In this document: positions 8,008 through 14,914 of the stretch, in pieces | How the letters are laid out: the number at the start of each line of letters is the position of its first letter | How positions within the stretch are numbered: the first letter of the stretch is position 1 | Assembly (NCBI GenBank): GCA_019636675.1 | Contig: JAHBXC010000002.1 | Span: 186,001-250,000 of the forward strand | DNA from: Phycisphaeraceae bacterium | GTDB taxonomy: Bacteria; Planctomycetota; Phycisphaerae; Phycisphaerales; UBA1924 | Length of the DNA: 64,000 nucleotides | Direction: 5' to 3' | Program-made: the position numbers and the translations under genes | The notes under the pieces: generated by a model | The model's database searches: none | What the model was told of the DNA's origin: nothing | What the model saw: the letters and a program-made list of their open reading frames with translations, nothing else

Positions 8008-9129
8008 TTAGCGACGCCGGCGGCGCATCGCGATCATGCCGAGCGCAAGGACGCTCCCCGACGCGGGCGTGGGAACATAGACCACGAAGCTCGTCAGCTC
8101 GAAGTTCGCGGTCAGGCCCCAGCCGGTGAACCACAGGCCGTCGGAGGACATGTCGGTCACGAACGAGAAGCTGTACCCGTCTTCGTACGAGACGCCGCGG
8201 CTGCTGATGTAGTCGGAGAACCGCTGCACACCGACGCCATCTTCCCAGATGATGGCGGTGCCGAAGAACGCCGGGCCGAAGCCCCAGGTCCCGCCGGCGA
8301 TGAGGGAGCCGTCGGCGTTCATCGCGCTGCCGGCGGTGGTGCCGGCCGCCCCGCCGTCGGTCAGGTTGCCGAGCCCTTCGTAGGTGTTGGTGCTGGTGTT
8401 GTACCGCCATAGCTCGGAGGGCTCGAAGAAGCCGCCGAACTGGAAGCCGGACGCCCACTCGCCGCTGGCGCTGACGGTCACGGCCTCGCTCGATGCGAAA
8501 CCGTCGTTGTCGAAGATCAGCGACTGCGTGCCGTTGACCCAGACCGCGCCCTGGCGCCCGTTGTCGTTGTCCTGCCAGCCGACGACGACCGAGCCATCGA
8601 AATTGGTGTTGTTGGCGCGGGTGCTGCGGTCCGAAGTGGTCGTGCCGAGGTCCACCATGCCCGTGCCGGCGCGCCACCGGACGGCGTGTGCCGAACCGGG
8701 CGTCACCCACCCCAGACCCACGATCGTCGAGCCGTCGCCCGAAATCCCCCAGCCGGAGCTGGTCTCGGCGTCGGACACTGCGCCGATGCCGCCCAGCGGC
8801 GTCCACGTTCCGGCGCCGACGTTGTACCGGCCCATCTCCTGGGTGCCGCTGACGCTGTTGAAGACCGTGCCGGCCACGACGCTGCCGTCGTGCGAGATCG
8901 TCGACTGACCGCCCACGCCGTCGCCCGCGATCTGGCCGCCGATGTTCGCGAATCCCGCCCCGGCGGTCCAGAGGAAGTACTCGCCCCGGACGAGGTTGTC
9001 GCCCACGACGACCCCGTTGTTGCTGATGCTCGTCGACAGGCGGCTCTCGCCCAGATTCCAGAACTGCTGTGCGTTCGCGGCAGAAGCCGTGAGGCCGGCG
9101 GCCAGCGCGATCAATGCGGTCAGTTTCAT
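8008..9129 (-). CDS. Exported HAF-repeat protein with PEP-CTERM-like tail
   Basis: This 373-residue protein has a signal peptide (MKLTALIALAAGLTASAANA), repeats of HAF type (SISNNGVVVGDNL, SHDGSVVAGTVF, SGDGSTIVGLGW, NFDGSVVVGWQDN, NADGSLIAGGTWG), and a C-terminal tail PTPASGSVLALGMIAMRRRRR. It therefore carries the same repeat type as the proteins at 3196 and 4500 but a different attachment end. ATG 9129 is preferred to ATG 9138 because a GGAG lies 9 bases upstream of it. It is divergent from regulator paralogue B (9307) and has a good promoter at 9207-9235. Confidence 0.75.
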   Translation of the reverse strand: MKLTALIALAAGLTASAANAQQFWNLGESRLSTSISNNGVVVGDNLVRGEYFLWTAGAGFANIGGQIAGDGVGGQSTISHDGSVVAGTVFNSVSGTQEMGRYNVGAGTWTPLGGIGAVSDAETSSGWGISGDGSTIVGLGWVTPGSAHAVRWRAGTGMVDLGTTTSDRSTRANNTNFDGSVVVGWQDNDNGRQGAVWVNGTQSLIFDNDGFASSEAVTVSASGEWASGFQFGGFFEPSELWRYNTSTNTYEGLGNLTDGGAAGTTAGSAMNADGSLIAGGTWGFGPAFFGTAIIWEDGVGVQRFSDYISSRGVSYEDGYSFSFVTDMSSDGLWFTGWGLTANFELTSFVVYVPTPASGSVLALGMIAMRRRRR

Positions 9130-9206
9130 CTCTGTCATCTCCGCCGACCGCTGGTGGGCCCGGCCGATACGCATCGGTCCGGGTCGAGAGGTGGTCGGTC
9201 GAGAGC

Positions 9207-9235
9207 AGCATAGAGGAAGTGGAAAGTCTCCGCAA
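9207..9235 (-). promoter_or_regulatory. Sigma-70-like promoter for the HAF/PEP-CTERM gene
   Basis: On the minus strand TTGCGG (9235-9230) and TATGCT (9212-9207) are separated by exactly 17 bp, pointing towards the start at 9129. A palindrome begins 2 bp upstream of the -35 box. Confidence 0.5.
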
Positions 9236-9236
9236 G

Positions 9237-9267
9237 TGTTTGTGCAAACATTTCTACAAGTACTTGT
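9237..9267. promoter_or_regulatory. Two adjacent palindromes in divergent control region (candidate operators)
   Basis: TGTTTG-TG-CAAACA occupies 9237-9250 and the perfect 12-bp palindrome ACAAGTACTTGT occupies 9256-9267, with dyad centres about 18 bp apart. They lie between the divergent genes at 9129 and 9307, next to the -35 box of the minus-strand promoter. This spacing, nearly two helical turns, is what a cooperative dimeric repressor would use; the regulator encoded at 9307 is the obvious candidate (inference). Confidence 0.5.
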
Positions 9268-9286
9268 GGACTCCCTCGCGTCGCCG

Positions 9287-9299
9287 TGGTACATTCCGT
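9287..9299 (+). promoter_or_regulatory. Extended -10-like 13-mer shared with the sigma-factor gene
   Basis: TGGTACATTCCGT contains TGnTACATT, a good extended -10 element, 8 bp before the ATG at 9307. The identical 13-mer occurs at 35435-35447 upstream of the ECF sigma gene. The very short distance to the ATG would give a near-leaderless transcript. Confidence 0.35.
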
Positions 9300-9306
9300 T
9301 CGTACG

Positions 9307-10566
9307 ATGGACGGATCTCTCCACCTGACCAATTCGGACCCAAGCGAGCCGCATTCGCCCTCGGTGCGCCCCGTTCCCTTTGAAGAGCACCTCACGAGCG
9401 CCTTCGCGTCGCTCAGGGACTCGCTCCAATCGCTCCTCTCGACCCTCGATGTCGATAAAGCGAGTTCGCCCGAGGTCGCCCGGCGCCTGAATCTCAGCCG
9501 CAATCTCACATGGAAGGTCTCGAAGGTCCTCGCCAGCCAGGACCTGCACGAGGGCCTCCAGCACCTCCCGGGGGACGCGGCCATCGACCTGCTCCTCACC
9601 GCGGCGGCGCAGCGGGGCGCGCCGGATCGCACCATCCGATCGGTGCGCGAGTCCTGCCGCGAACTCGAGCGCGTCGTCAAGGTGCACGTGGGCGACCGCG
9701 CCACGCTGGACCTCTATCTCGACGGGATGGCGGGCGGCGCGAGCGAGCGCCTGGAGCAGTCGCGCAAACTCGCGTTCCGCGGCAACTCGGGCGTCTGGGG
9801 GCTGCAGGCGAGGGCGCGGATCACCGCCGCCTTCGTCGCGCCGTCTGGCTCGAGCGCCGACCTGCTCGACACGGCGATCGTGGGGGGCATCGTGGGCCTG
9901 CGCCGGCTGCGCCCCGTCGTGCGCTGGCCTCTCTTCCGTTCGCACCGCTATCGCGCCGACGGATCGCCCGAAGCGAATCAGCCCGAGGGCGAAGCGATCG
10001 ACCCGCGGTTCGATTCGCCCGATGTGCCGCGCCTCATCGGCGAGTTCTGCTCCACCACGGACCTGCCCATCAGAGCCGTGCGCGACTCGCGCGGCTTGAT
10101 GTACGAGCTCATGGAAGGCCGCGTCGGCAACACCGGCGCGTTCACCTGCTTCTTCGGCTCCGTCTACCGCGCCCACGCGCCGCGATACGCGACCGACGAC
10201 GACAAGACCGGCGAGTTCGGCACGCACGCGATGCTGCCCTTCGAGCACCTGCTGTTCGACCTGTTCGTCCACCGCGATCTCCCCTTCGCCGACACCATCG
10301 ATGTGCGCACCGTCGGCCACTTCGACGGCGCGCCGCCTCGCGACGAGACGATGCTCGCGCCGATCGCTGAATCGGCGCGCGAGCTCTCCGGTCGCCCGCC
10401 GCTGGTCGCGACCCCGCTCGTGGAGCAATACGACCGCCTCATCACGACGGTCTTCGAGCGCGCCGGTTGGCGCCAGAGCGATTTCCGCGCGGTCCGCCTT
10501 TCCATCGCCTACCCGCCCATGAACTCGACGACGATCATGCGCTTCGCCCTCCCCGAGCGCCCCTGA
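9307..10566 (+). CDS. Putative HTH regulator, paralogue B
   Basis: This 419-residue protein is the paralogue of the one at 1033-2295, with matching length, matching candidate helix-turn-helix (about residues 53-75, SSPEVARRLNLSRNLTWKVSKVL region) and the same later blocks (RKLAFRGNSGVWGLQA, LFDLFVHRDLPF, LSIAYPPMN). No membrane segment or signal peptide is seen. It is divergent from the HAF/PEP-CTERM gene across two palindromes. A role as a transcription regulator is inferred from the HTH-like region and the position only; the large C-terminal part (about 340 residues) has no recognised fold and might sense a ligand. ATG 9307 is used; a GTG at 9286 in frame is possible. Confidence 0.6.
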   Translation: MDGSLHLTNSDPSEPHSPSVRPVPFEEHLTSAFASLRDSLQSLLSTLDVDKASSPEVARRLNLSRNLTWKVSKVLASQDLHEGLQHLPGDAAIDLLLTAAAQRGAPDRTIRSVRESCRELERVVKVHVGDRATLDLYLDGMAGGASERLEQSRKLAFRGNSGVWGLQARARITAAFVAPSGSSADLLDTAIVGGIVGLRRLRPVVRWPLFRSHRYRADGSPEANQPEGEAIDPRFDSPDVPRLIGEFCSTTDLPIRAVRDSRGLMYELMEGRVGNTGAFTCFFGSVYRAHAPRYATDDDKTGEFGTHAMLPFEHLLFDLFVHRDLPFADTIDVRTVGHFDGAPPRDETMLAPIAESARELSGRPPLVATPLVEQYDRLITTVFERAGWRQSDFRAVRLSIAYPPMNSTTIMRFALPERP

Positions 10567-10589
10567 CCCGGCTGCGCACTGTTGTGACG

Positions 10590-10603
10590 GGGCGTCGACG
10601 CCC
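10590..10603. other. 14-bp perfect palindrome between genes
   Basis: GGGCGTCGACGCCC reads the same on both strands and lies between the stop at 10566 and the GTG at 10619. It may be a weak terminator stem or an operator for the following sugar operon. Confidence 0.25.
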
Positions 10604-10618
10604 GGGTAAGGTGGTGGC

Positions 10619-11461
10619 GTGAACGATTCACACTCACTCGGCGTCTGCAGCTGGTCGTTGCGCCCGCGGTCCGCCCGCGACCTCGCGTCGCTCGTGCGAG
10701 CGTGCGGCCTCTTGCGCGTGCAGCTCGCGCTGGACCCGATCCGTCTCGGCCTCGACGGCTGGTCCGAGCGCGAGACGCGATCGGCCCTTGAGGGCGAAGG
10801 AATCGCCGTGGTTTCGGGCATGATGGCCCCGGCGCGCGAGGACTACTCAACCCTCGAGACAATCCGCGCAACCGGCGGGCTGCGACCCGACCACACGTGG
10901 GCCGAGAACCTCGACGCGGCGCGCGAGAACGCCGCGATCGCGAAGCGCCTCGGCCTCTCACTCGTCACCCTGCACGCCGGCTGCGTCCCGGAGGACGCGA
11001 GCGACCCGCAGCGAGCGACGATGCTCTCACGTCTGCGAGCGGTCTGCGAGGCCTTCGCGCGAGAAGGCGTCCGTGTCGCCTTCGAGACAGGGCAGGATTC
11101 TCCCCGCACGATGCTCGGGATCGTTGAGGCGCTCGAGGACTTCGGCGCGGGCGTCAACTTCGACCCGGCGAACGGAATCCTGTACGCGAGCGCCGAGCCC
11201 ATCAGCGCGATCCGCGATCTCGCGCCGTTCGTGCGCCAGATCCATCTCAAGGACGCCATCGCGTCGCCAACCCCGGGCGAGTGGGGGACCGAGGTCCGCG
11301 CCGGCAGCGGCGAGGTCCCCTGGGAGAACTTCTTCGCGTTCGTGCGCGAGCGACTGCCCGGCGTCCCCGTCGTGATCGAGCGAGAAGCGGGGGAGCAGCG
11401 CGTCGACGATGTCCGCGCCGGCGCGGAGCTCGCCCGCCGCATGCTGGAGGTCGCGCCGTGA
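10619..11461 (+). CDS. Sugar phosphate isomerase/epimerase-like TIM barrel (cytoplasmic)
   Basis: This 280-residue protein has the AP-endonuclease-2 / sugar phosphate isomerase fold (PF01261): GVCSWSLRPRS at the first strand, SLVTLHAGCVPED, RVAFETGQDSP with the metal-binding Glu, GVNFDPANGILY, FVRQIHLKDA (His-x-Lys-Asp motif) and the final VVIEREAG Glu. These are the usual divalent-metal ligands. No signal peptide, so cytoplasmic. It overlaps the next dehydrogenase gene by 4 bp (GTGA at 11458). Members of this fold in such clusters isomerise sugars or cleave 3-keto-glycosides; which applies here is not known. The start is GTG at 10619. Confidence 0.75.
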   Translation: MNDSHSLGVCSWSLRPRSARDLASLVRACGLLRVQLALDPIRLGLDGWSERETRSALEGEGIAVVSGMMAPAREDYSTLETIRATGGLRPDHTWAENLDAARENAAIAKRLGLSLVTLHAGCVPEDASDPQRATMLSRLRAVCEAFAREGVRVAFETGQDSPRTMLGIVEALEDFGAGVNFDPANGILYASAEPISAIRDLAPFVRQIHLKDAIASPTPGEWGTEVRAGSGEVPWENFFAFVRERLPGVPVVIEREAGEQRVDDVRAGAELARRMLEVAP

Positions 11462-12483
11462 GCGAGCATCGCACGATCGGCGTGGGCGTCGTCGGCATGG
11501 GCTTTATGGGCTGGCGCCACGTCGAGGCCTACGACGCGGCGGCGCGACACGGATTCGCCTGCGCCGTCGTCGCGGTGTGCGATCCATCCGAAGAGAAACG
11601 CCGCGCTCCGTCGACCGGCGGCAACATCTCGTCGACGATAGCCGCCGCGCCGCCGACGCGCGATTTCGCGGGCCACGCGTGCCTCGACGACATGCTCGCC
11701 GATGAACGCGTCGACCTCGTGAGCGTCTGCACCCACACCGAGAGCCACGTCGATATCGCGCTGCAGGCCCTGCGCGCCGGCAAGCACGTTCTTGTCGAGA
11801 AGCCCGTCGCGCTCCGCGCCGAGGCGGTTCGGCCACTCGCCGACGCCGCCCGCGGCGCAAAGACCCTCTGCATGCCGGCGCACTGCATGCGGTTCTGGCC
11901 CGGGTGGGACTGGCTGCGCGACGCGATCGCGTCGGGCGAGCACGGGCGCGTCCTGTCGGCGACGTTCCTGCGAGAGGGCGCGGCGCCCGGCTGGGCGAGC
12001 CACTTCTACAGCGACACGACCCGCAGCGGCGGCGCGCTCGGTGACTTTCACATCCACGACGCGGACTTCATCCGCTGGGCTCTGGGCAAGCCCGACGAAG
12101 TCTGCTGCGCGGGCGACGACCGGCATGTCACCACGCTCTACCGGTTCGGCAGCGGCGGCCCGGCGCATGTCAGCGCCGAAGCCGGCTGGACCCGGGCGCA
12201 CGGCGCGGGCTTCCGAATGCGATACACCGTTGATTTCGAGCGCGCCACCGCCGAGTTCGAGATGGGGCGCGAGCCCGTGCTCACCCTCTCCGACGAGCAT
12301 GGCGCCCGAGAGATCGAGATCCCGGACGGGACCGGCTACGACCACGAGATCCGCCACATCGTCGGCGCGATCGCCCAGGGCCGGCGCGACCTGCGCGTCA
12401 CCATGGACGACGCGCTGGCGACCGCGGAGCTCCTCGACGCCGAGCGGGAAAGCCGCGACTCCGGTCGCTGGGTGTCGCTCTGA
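11458..12483 (+). CDS. Gfo/Idh/MocA-family oxidoreductase (cytoplasmic)
   Basis: This 341-residue protein opens with a Rossmann NAD(P) fingerprint (IGVGVVGMGFMGWRH) and has the family motif VLVEKPVAL (EKP lysine present) at about residues 109-117, then GGALGDFHIHDADFIRW, which contains the D-x-x-x-H-type catalytic element. It should oxidise or reduce a sugar or cyclitol with a nicotinamide cofactor. There is no export signal. It is translationally coupled by GTGA to the preceding TIM-barrel gene, so the two probably act in sequence. It converges on the DUF1080 gene, leaving only 3 bp between them. Confidence 0.8.
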   Translation: MSEHRTIGVGVVGMGFMGWRHVEAYDAAARHGFACAVVAVCDPSEEKRRAPSTGGNISSTIAAAPPTRDFAGHACLDDMLADERVDLVSVCTHTESHVDIALQALRAGKHVLVEKPVALRAEAVRPLADAARGAKTLCMPAHCMRFWPGWDWLRDAIASGEHGRVLSATFLREGAAPGWASHFYSDTTRSGGALGDFHIHDADFIRWALGKPDEVCCAGDDRHVTTLYRFGSGGPAHVSAEAGWTRAHGAGFRMRYTVDFERATAEFEMGREPVLTLSDEHGAREIEIPDGTGYDHEIRHIVGAIAQGRRDLRVTMDDALATAELLDAERESRDSGRWVSL

Positions 12484-12486
12484 CGA

Positions 12487-13191
12487 TCAGCGCAGCTCGC
12501 GCACGCGGATGTTGCGGAACCACACCTCGTCGCCGTGGTCCTGGAGCACGATGTGGCCCTTCGGACGCTTGCCGAAGTCCGCCATGCCCGGCCACTTGCT
12601 CGTCGCGTGCGCGGCGCGGTACTCGTCGCTGTCGAGGCGGATGTCGACGATCAGCACGCCGTTGAGATAGTGGCGAAGGTGGTCGCCCCGCGCCACGATC
12701 CTCGCCTCGTTCCACTCGCCCGCCGGGCGGACGACATCCCGCGAGGGCGCGACGAGGTCGTAGAGCGACCCCGCGCGAGTCTTCGGCGTTGACCCGTCGC
12801 GATGGGCCCCGTCGTCGAGGATCTGGAACTCGAAGCCCGTCTCCCACGAGCTGCCCTTGTCCTCGGTCGAGCGGTAGATGATCCCGCTGTTGGCGCCGGG
12901 CGTGACGAGCCATTCGCAGACGAACTCGAAGTCCCCGTACTGCCCGCGCGTCGCGATGTCGCCCCCAGAAGGCCCGGCGACGCGCCGGAGCGTGCCGTCC
13001 ACGACCGCCCAGCCCTGCGTGGGGAACTCCGGCCTGCGATAGCCGCGGAAATGCTCCGTCGACTCGCCGTCGAACAGGAGCACCCAGCCAGCCGACTCCT
13101 CGGCTCGCGTCAGTGAGTTCGGCTGTCTCGCGCACGCGGCGAGCGAGGCGGAGGCGACGATCCCGGCGACGGCAAGGGCGAAGCGTGTCAT
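12487..13191 (-). CDS. DUF1080 / 3-keto-disaccharide hydrolase lipoprotein
   Basis: This 234-residue protein has a lipoprotein signal (MTRFALAVAGIVASASLAAC, Cys20) and a concanavalin-like DUF1080 domain (PF06439, named 3-keto-disaccharide hydrolase): GWVLLFDGESTEHFRGY at the N-terminus, RGQYGDFEFVCEWLVTPGANSG, FEFQILDD, WNEARIVARGDHLRHYLNG, and KGHIVLQDHGDEVWFRNIRV at the end. The family hydrolyses glycosides already oxidised at C3. Its location would be the outer or inner envelope. Its start overlaps the stop of the upstream TIM-barrel gene by 4 bp, so it is the last gene of a minus-strand operon. Confidence 0.85.
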   Translation of the reverse strand: MTRFALAVAGIVASASLAACARQPNSLTRAEESAGWVLLFDGESTEHFRGYRRPEFPTQGWAVVDGTLRRVAGPSGGDIATRGQYGDFEFVCEWLVTPGANSGIIYRSTEDKGSSWETGFEFQILDDGAHRDGSTPKTRAGSLYDLVAPSRDVVRPAGEWNEARIVARGDHLRHYLNGVLIVDIRLDSDEYRAAHATSKWPGMADFGKRPKGHIVLQDHGDEVWFRNIRVRELR

Positions 13192-14120
13192 GCGTAGGTG
13201 TTCTCTCGCTGGAGTGTGTCTCGGACCCGCTCGAGCAGGCGTTTCGTGGCGTCGATCCCGTCTCGCTCGGCGAGGCGCGACCCTTCGTACTCGATCCCGA
13301 CGCGACCGCGATACCCGGAGTCGGCGACGATCCGAAGCATGTGCAGATAGTCGGTGGTCGACTCGTTTCCCTGCGGGTCGAAGTCGTTGGATTTCGCGCT
13401 CACCGCGCGGGCGAGGGGCATCATCGCGCGGACCGCGTCGTAGCGGTCCTGCACCTTCGGGTCGAAGTTGCCGAAGTCGGGCAGCGTGCCGACGCGCGGG
13501 TGATCGACCCGGCGCATCACGGCCATGAGCCACGGCGCCGTCGACGACAGCCCCCAGTGGTTCTCGACGACGACATCCAGACCGAACGGCTCGGCGCGCT
13601 CGCACAGCGCGCGCAGCCCGTCGGCGGCGAGGCGCTCCTGCTCGTCGGGCGTCCCCCGGCTCTCGGCGTTCACGCGGATCGAGTGACAACCCAGGGCCGA
13701 CGCGGCCTCGAGCCACTTCCGGTGGTTCTCCACGGCGCGGGCTCTCGCGTCGCGGTCCGGATCACCCAGCGCGCCCTCGGCGTCGACCATGATCAGCAGC
13801 GAGCGCACGCGAAGATCGTCGCAGCGTGCGCGGAGTTCTTTCGCCTCCGCCGCGAGATCCTTCCGAGGGAAGAGCGTGCTGACATACTCGACCGCGTCGA
13901 TGCCGTGCTCGCGGAGCGCGATTCCTGGAAAGTCCATCGTGGTCATCGTGCCCGAATGCACGGCGCGATGATACGACCACTGCGCCAGCGAGATCGTGTA
14001 CAGCGGCTCGCGCGAACCGGTGCGAGCCGCGCGCGACGCGCACGCGCCCAGCGCGATCGCCGCGCCCGCGCTCAGGCACGCCCCGATCGCCTCGCGTCGT
14101 GTCAGCGATCGCTCCGTCAC
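13188..14120 (-). CDS. Tat-exported sugar phosphate isomerase/epimerase-like TIM barrel
   Basis: This 310-residue protein begins at GTG 14120 with a twin-arginine signal (SLTRREAIGACLSAG) and a lipobox-like LGAC. The mature part is a PF01261 barrel: TISLAQWSYHRAV, GIDAVEYVSTLF, LLIMVDAEGAL, CHSIRVNAESRG, DVVVENHWGLS (Glu and His), GTLPDFGNFD, SAKSNDFD and VGIEYEGSRL (terminal Glu). The metal ligands appear intact. It is flanked by 4-bp overlaps on both sides (GTGA with the CxxCH membrane protein, ATGA with DUF1080), so it belongs to an envelope-located sugar pathway. It may eliminate or isomerise 3-keto-glycosides (inference). Confidence 0.8.
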   Translation of the reverse strand: MTERSLTRREAIGACLSAGAAIALGACASRAARTGSREPLYTISLAQWSYHRAVHSGTMTTMDFPGIALREHGIDAVEYVSTLFPRKDLAAEAKELRARCDDLRVRSLLIMVDAEGALGDPDRDARARAVENHRKWLEAASALGCHSIRVNAESRGTPDEQERLAADGLRALCERAEPFGLDVVVENHWGLSSTAPWLMAVMRRVDHPRVGTLPDFGNFDPKVQDRYDAVRAMMPLARAVSAKSNDFDPQGNESTTDYLHMLRIVADSGYRGRVGIEYEGSRLAERDGIDATKRLLERVRDTLQRENTYA

Positions 14121-14899
14121 GCCGCAGCCCCTTCGCGCTCGGCGCGGGTTCGTGGCCTCCAGAGCTCGAGAACGACTACCACGAGCAGCAGACCCGTCGC
14201 GAGGTTGTAGAGCGCGCCGGCGCCGACAATGACGTACACGAACTCCACCATCTCGCGCGCCAGCAGCCACGACGCCAGGTCCGCGATGAGCGACAGCCCC
14301 ATCAGCCCGACCAGCCCGCCCGTCATCCACCGGGGGAAGACCGACGCGACGCCCAGCAGCGCGACCGCGATGCTCATCGTCGCCATCGCCGGCGCGTGGG
14401 CGTGCATCGACATCAGCACGATCTCGCGCGGCGTCGCCGGGACGCTCCTCGCGAACGCGTGCTTGCGCACATCGTCCCAGTACTCCAGCGGGAGATCCCT
14501 CGCCGCGAGCTGTGACGACGCGGGCGACGCGTTGCGTGCGTGGCACGACAAGCACGAGTTCGCGATGATCTCCGCCGGCGCGTCGTCGCCAAGATCGAGG
14601 GAGTCGAAGTCCTCCGACACACGGTCCGAGCCCAGCCACGCGAGCAGCGCCGCCCGGTCCTCCTGGGTCAGCTCTTCGGGGTGCCCCCGCTCGAGCGAGA
14701 GCACGAGCGCCGACGGCGAGTCGATGCCGTGGTACGCCGCCCGGATGTCGTCGAGCGTCAGCCCCGGCACGCCGTCGCGTTTCTCGTAGTGATTCACGAG
14801 GTGCAGCGCCGACGAGATCAGCCCGAGTCCGAGCGCGAGCACGAGCCCGGTCAGGCCAACACGCGCGAGGAAATGAAGCTGTCGCAGGCGGAATCGCAC
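14117..14899 (-). CDS. Membrane protein with single c-type haem motif
   Basis: This 260-residue protein starts at GTG 14899 and has one N-terminal membrane segment (about residues 11-33), a soluble region of about 120 residues with a single haem c site CLSCH (Cys116, Cys119, His120), and three further hydrophobic segments at about 160-185, 190-213 and 220-245. No named family is recognised. A covalent haem on the outer face would let it take electrons from a periplasmic dehydrogenase. It sits in overlapping genes between a Tat-exported Gfo/Idh/MocA dehydrogenase and a Tat-exported TIM barrel, so a redox link between sugar oxidation and the respiratory chain is a reasonable inference. Confidence 0.65.
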   Translation of the reverse strand: MRFRLRQLHFLARVGLTGLVLALGLGLISSALHLVNHYEKRDGVPGLTLDDIRAAYHGIDSPSALVLSLERGHPEELTQEDRAALLAWLGSDRVSEDFDSLDLGDDAPAEIIANSCLSCHARNASPASSQLAARDLPLEYWDDVRKHAFARSVPATPREIVLMSMHAHAPAMATMSIAVALLGVASVFPRWMTGGLVGLMGLSLIADLASWLLAREMVEFVYVIVGAGALYNLATGLLLVVVVLELWRPRTRAEREGAAA

Positions 14900-14914
14900 G
14901 CGAGTCGTCTCCGT

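Noticed and set aside
6038-8011. Plus-strand open frame of 657 codons opposite the GNAT and permease genes
   Set aside because: Arg/His/Gln-rich composition without any domain; the minus strand carries clear family motifs.
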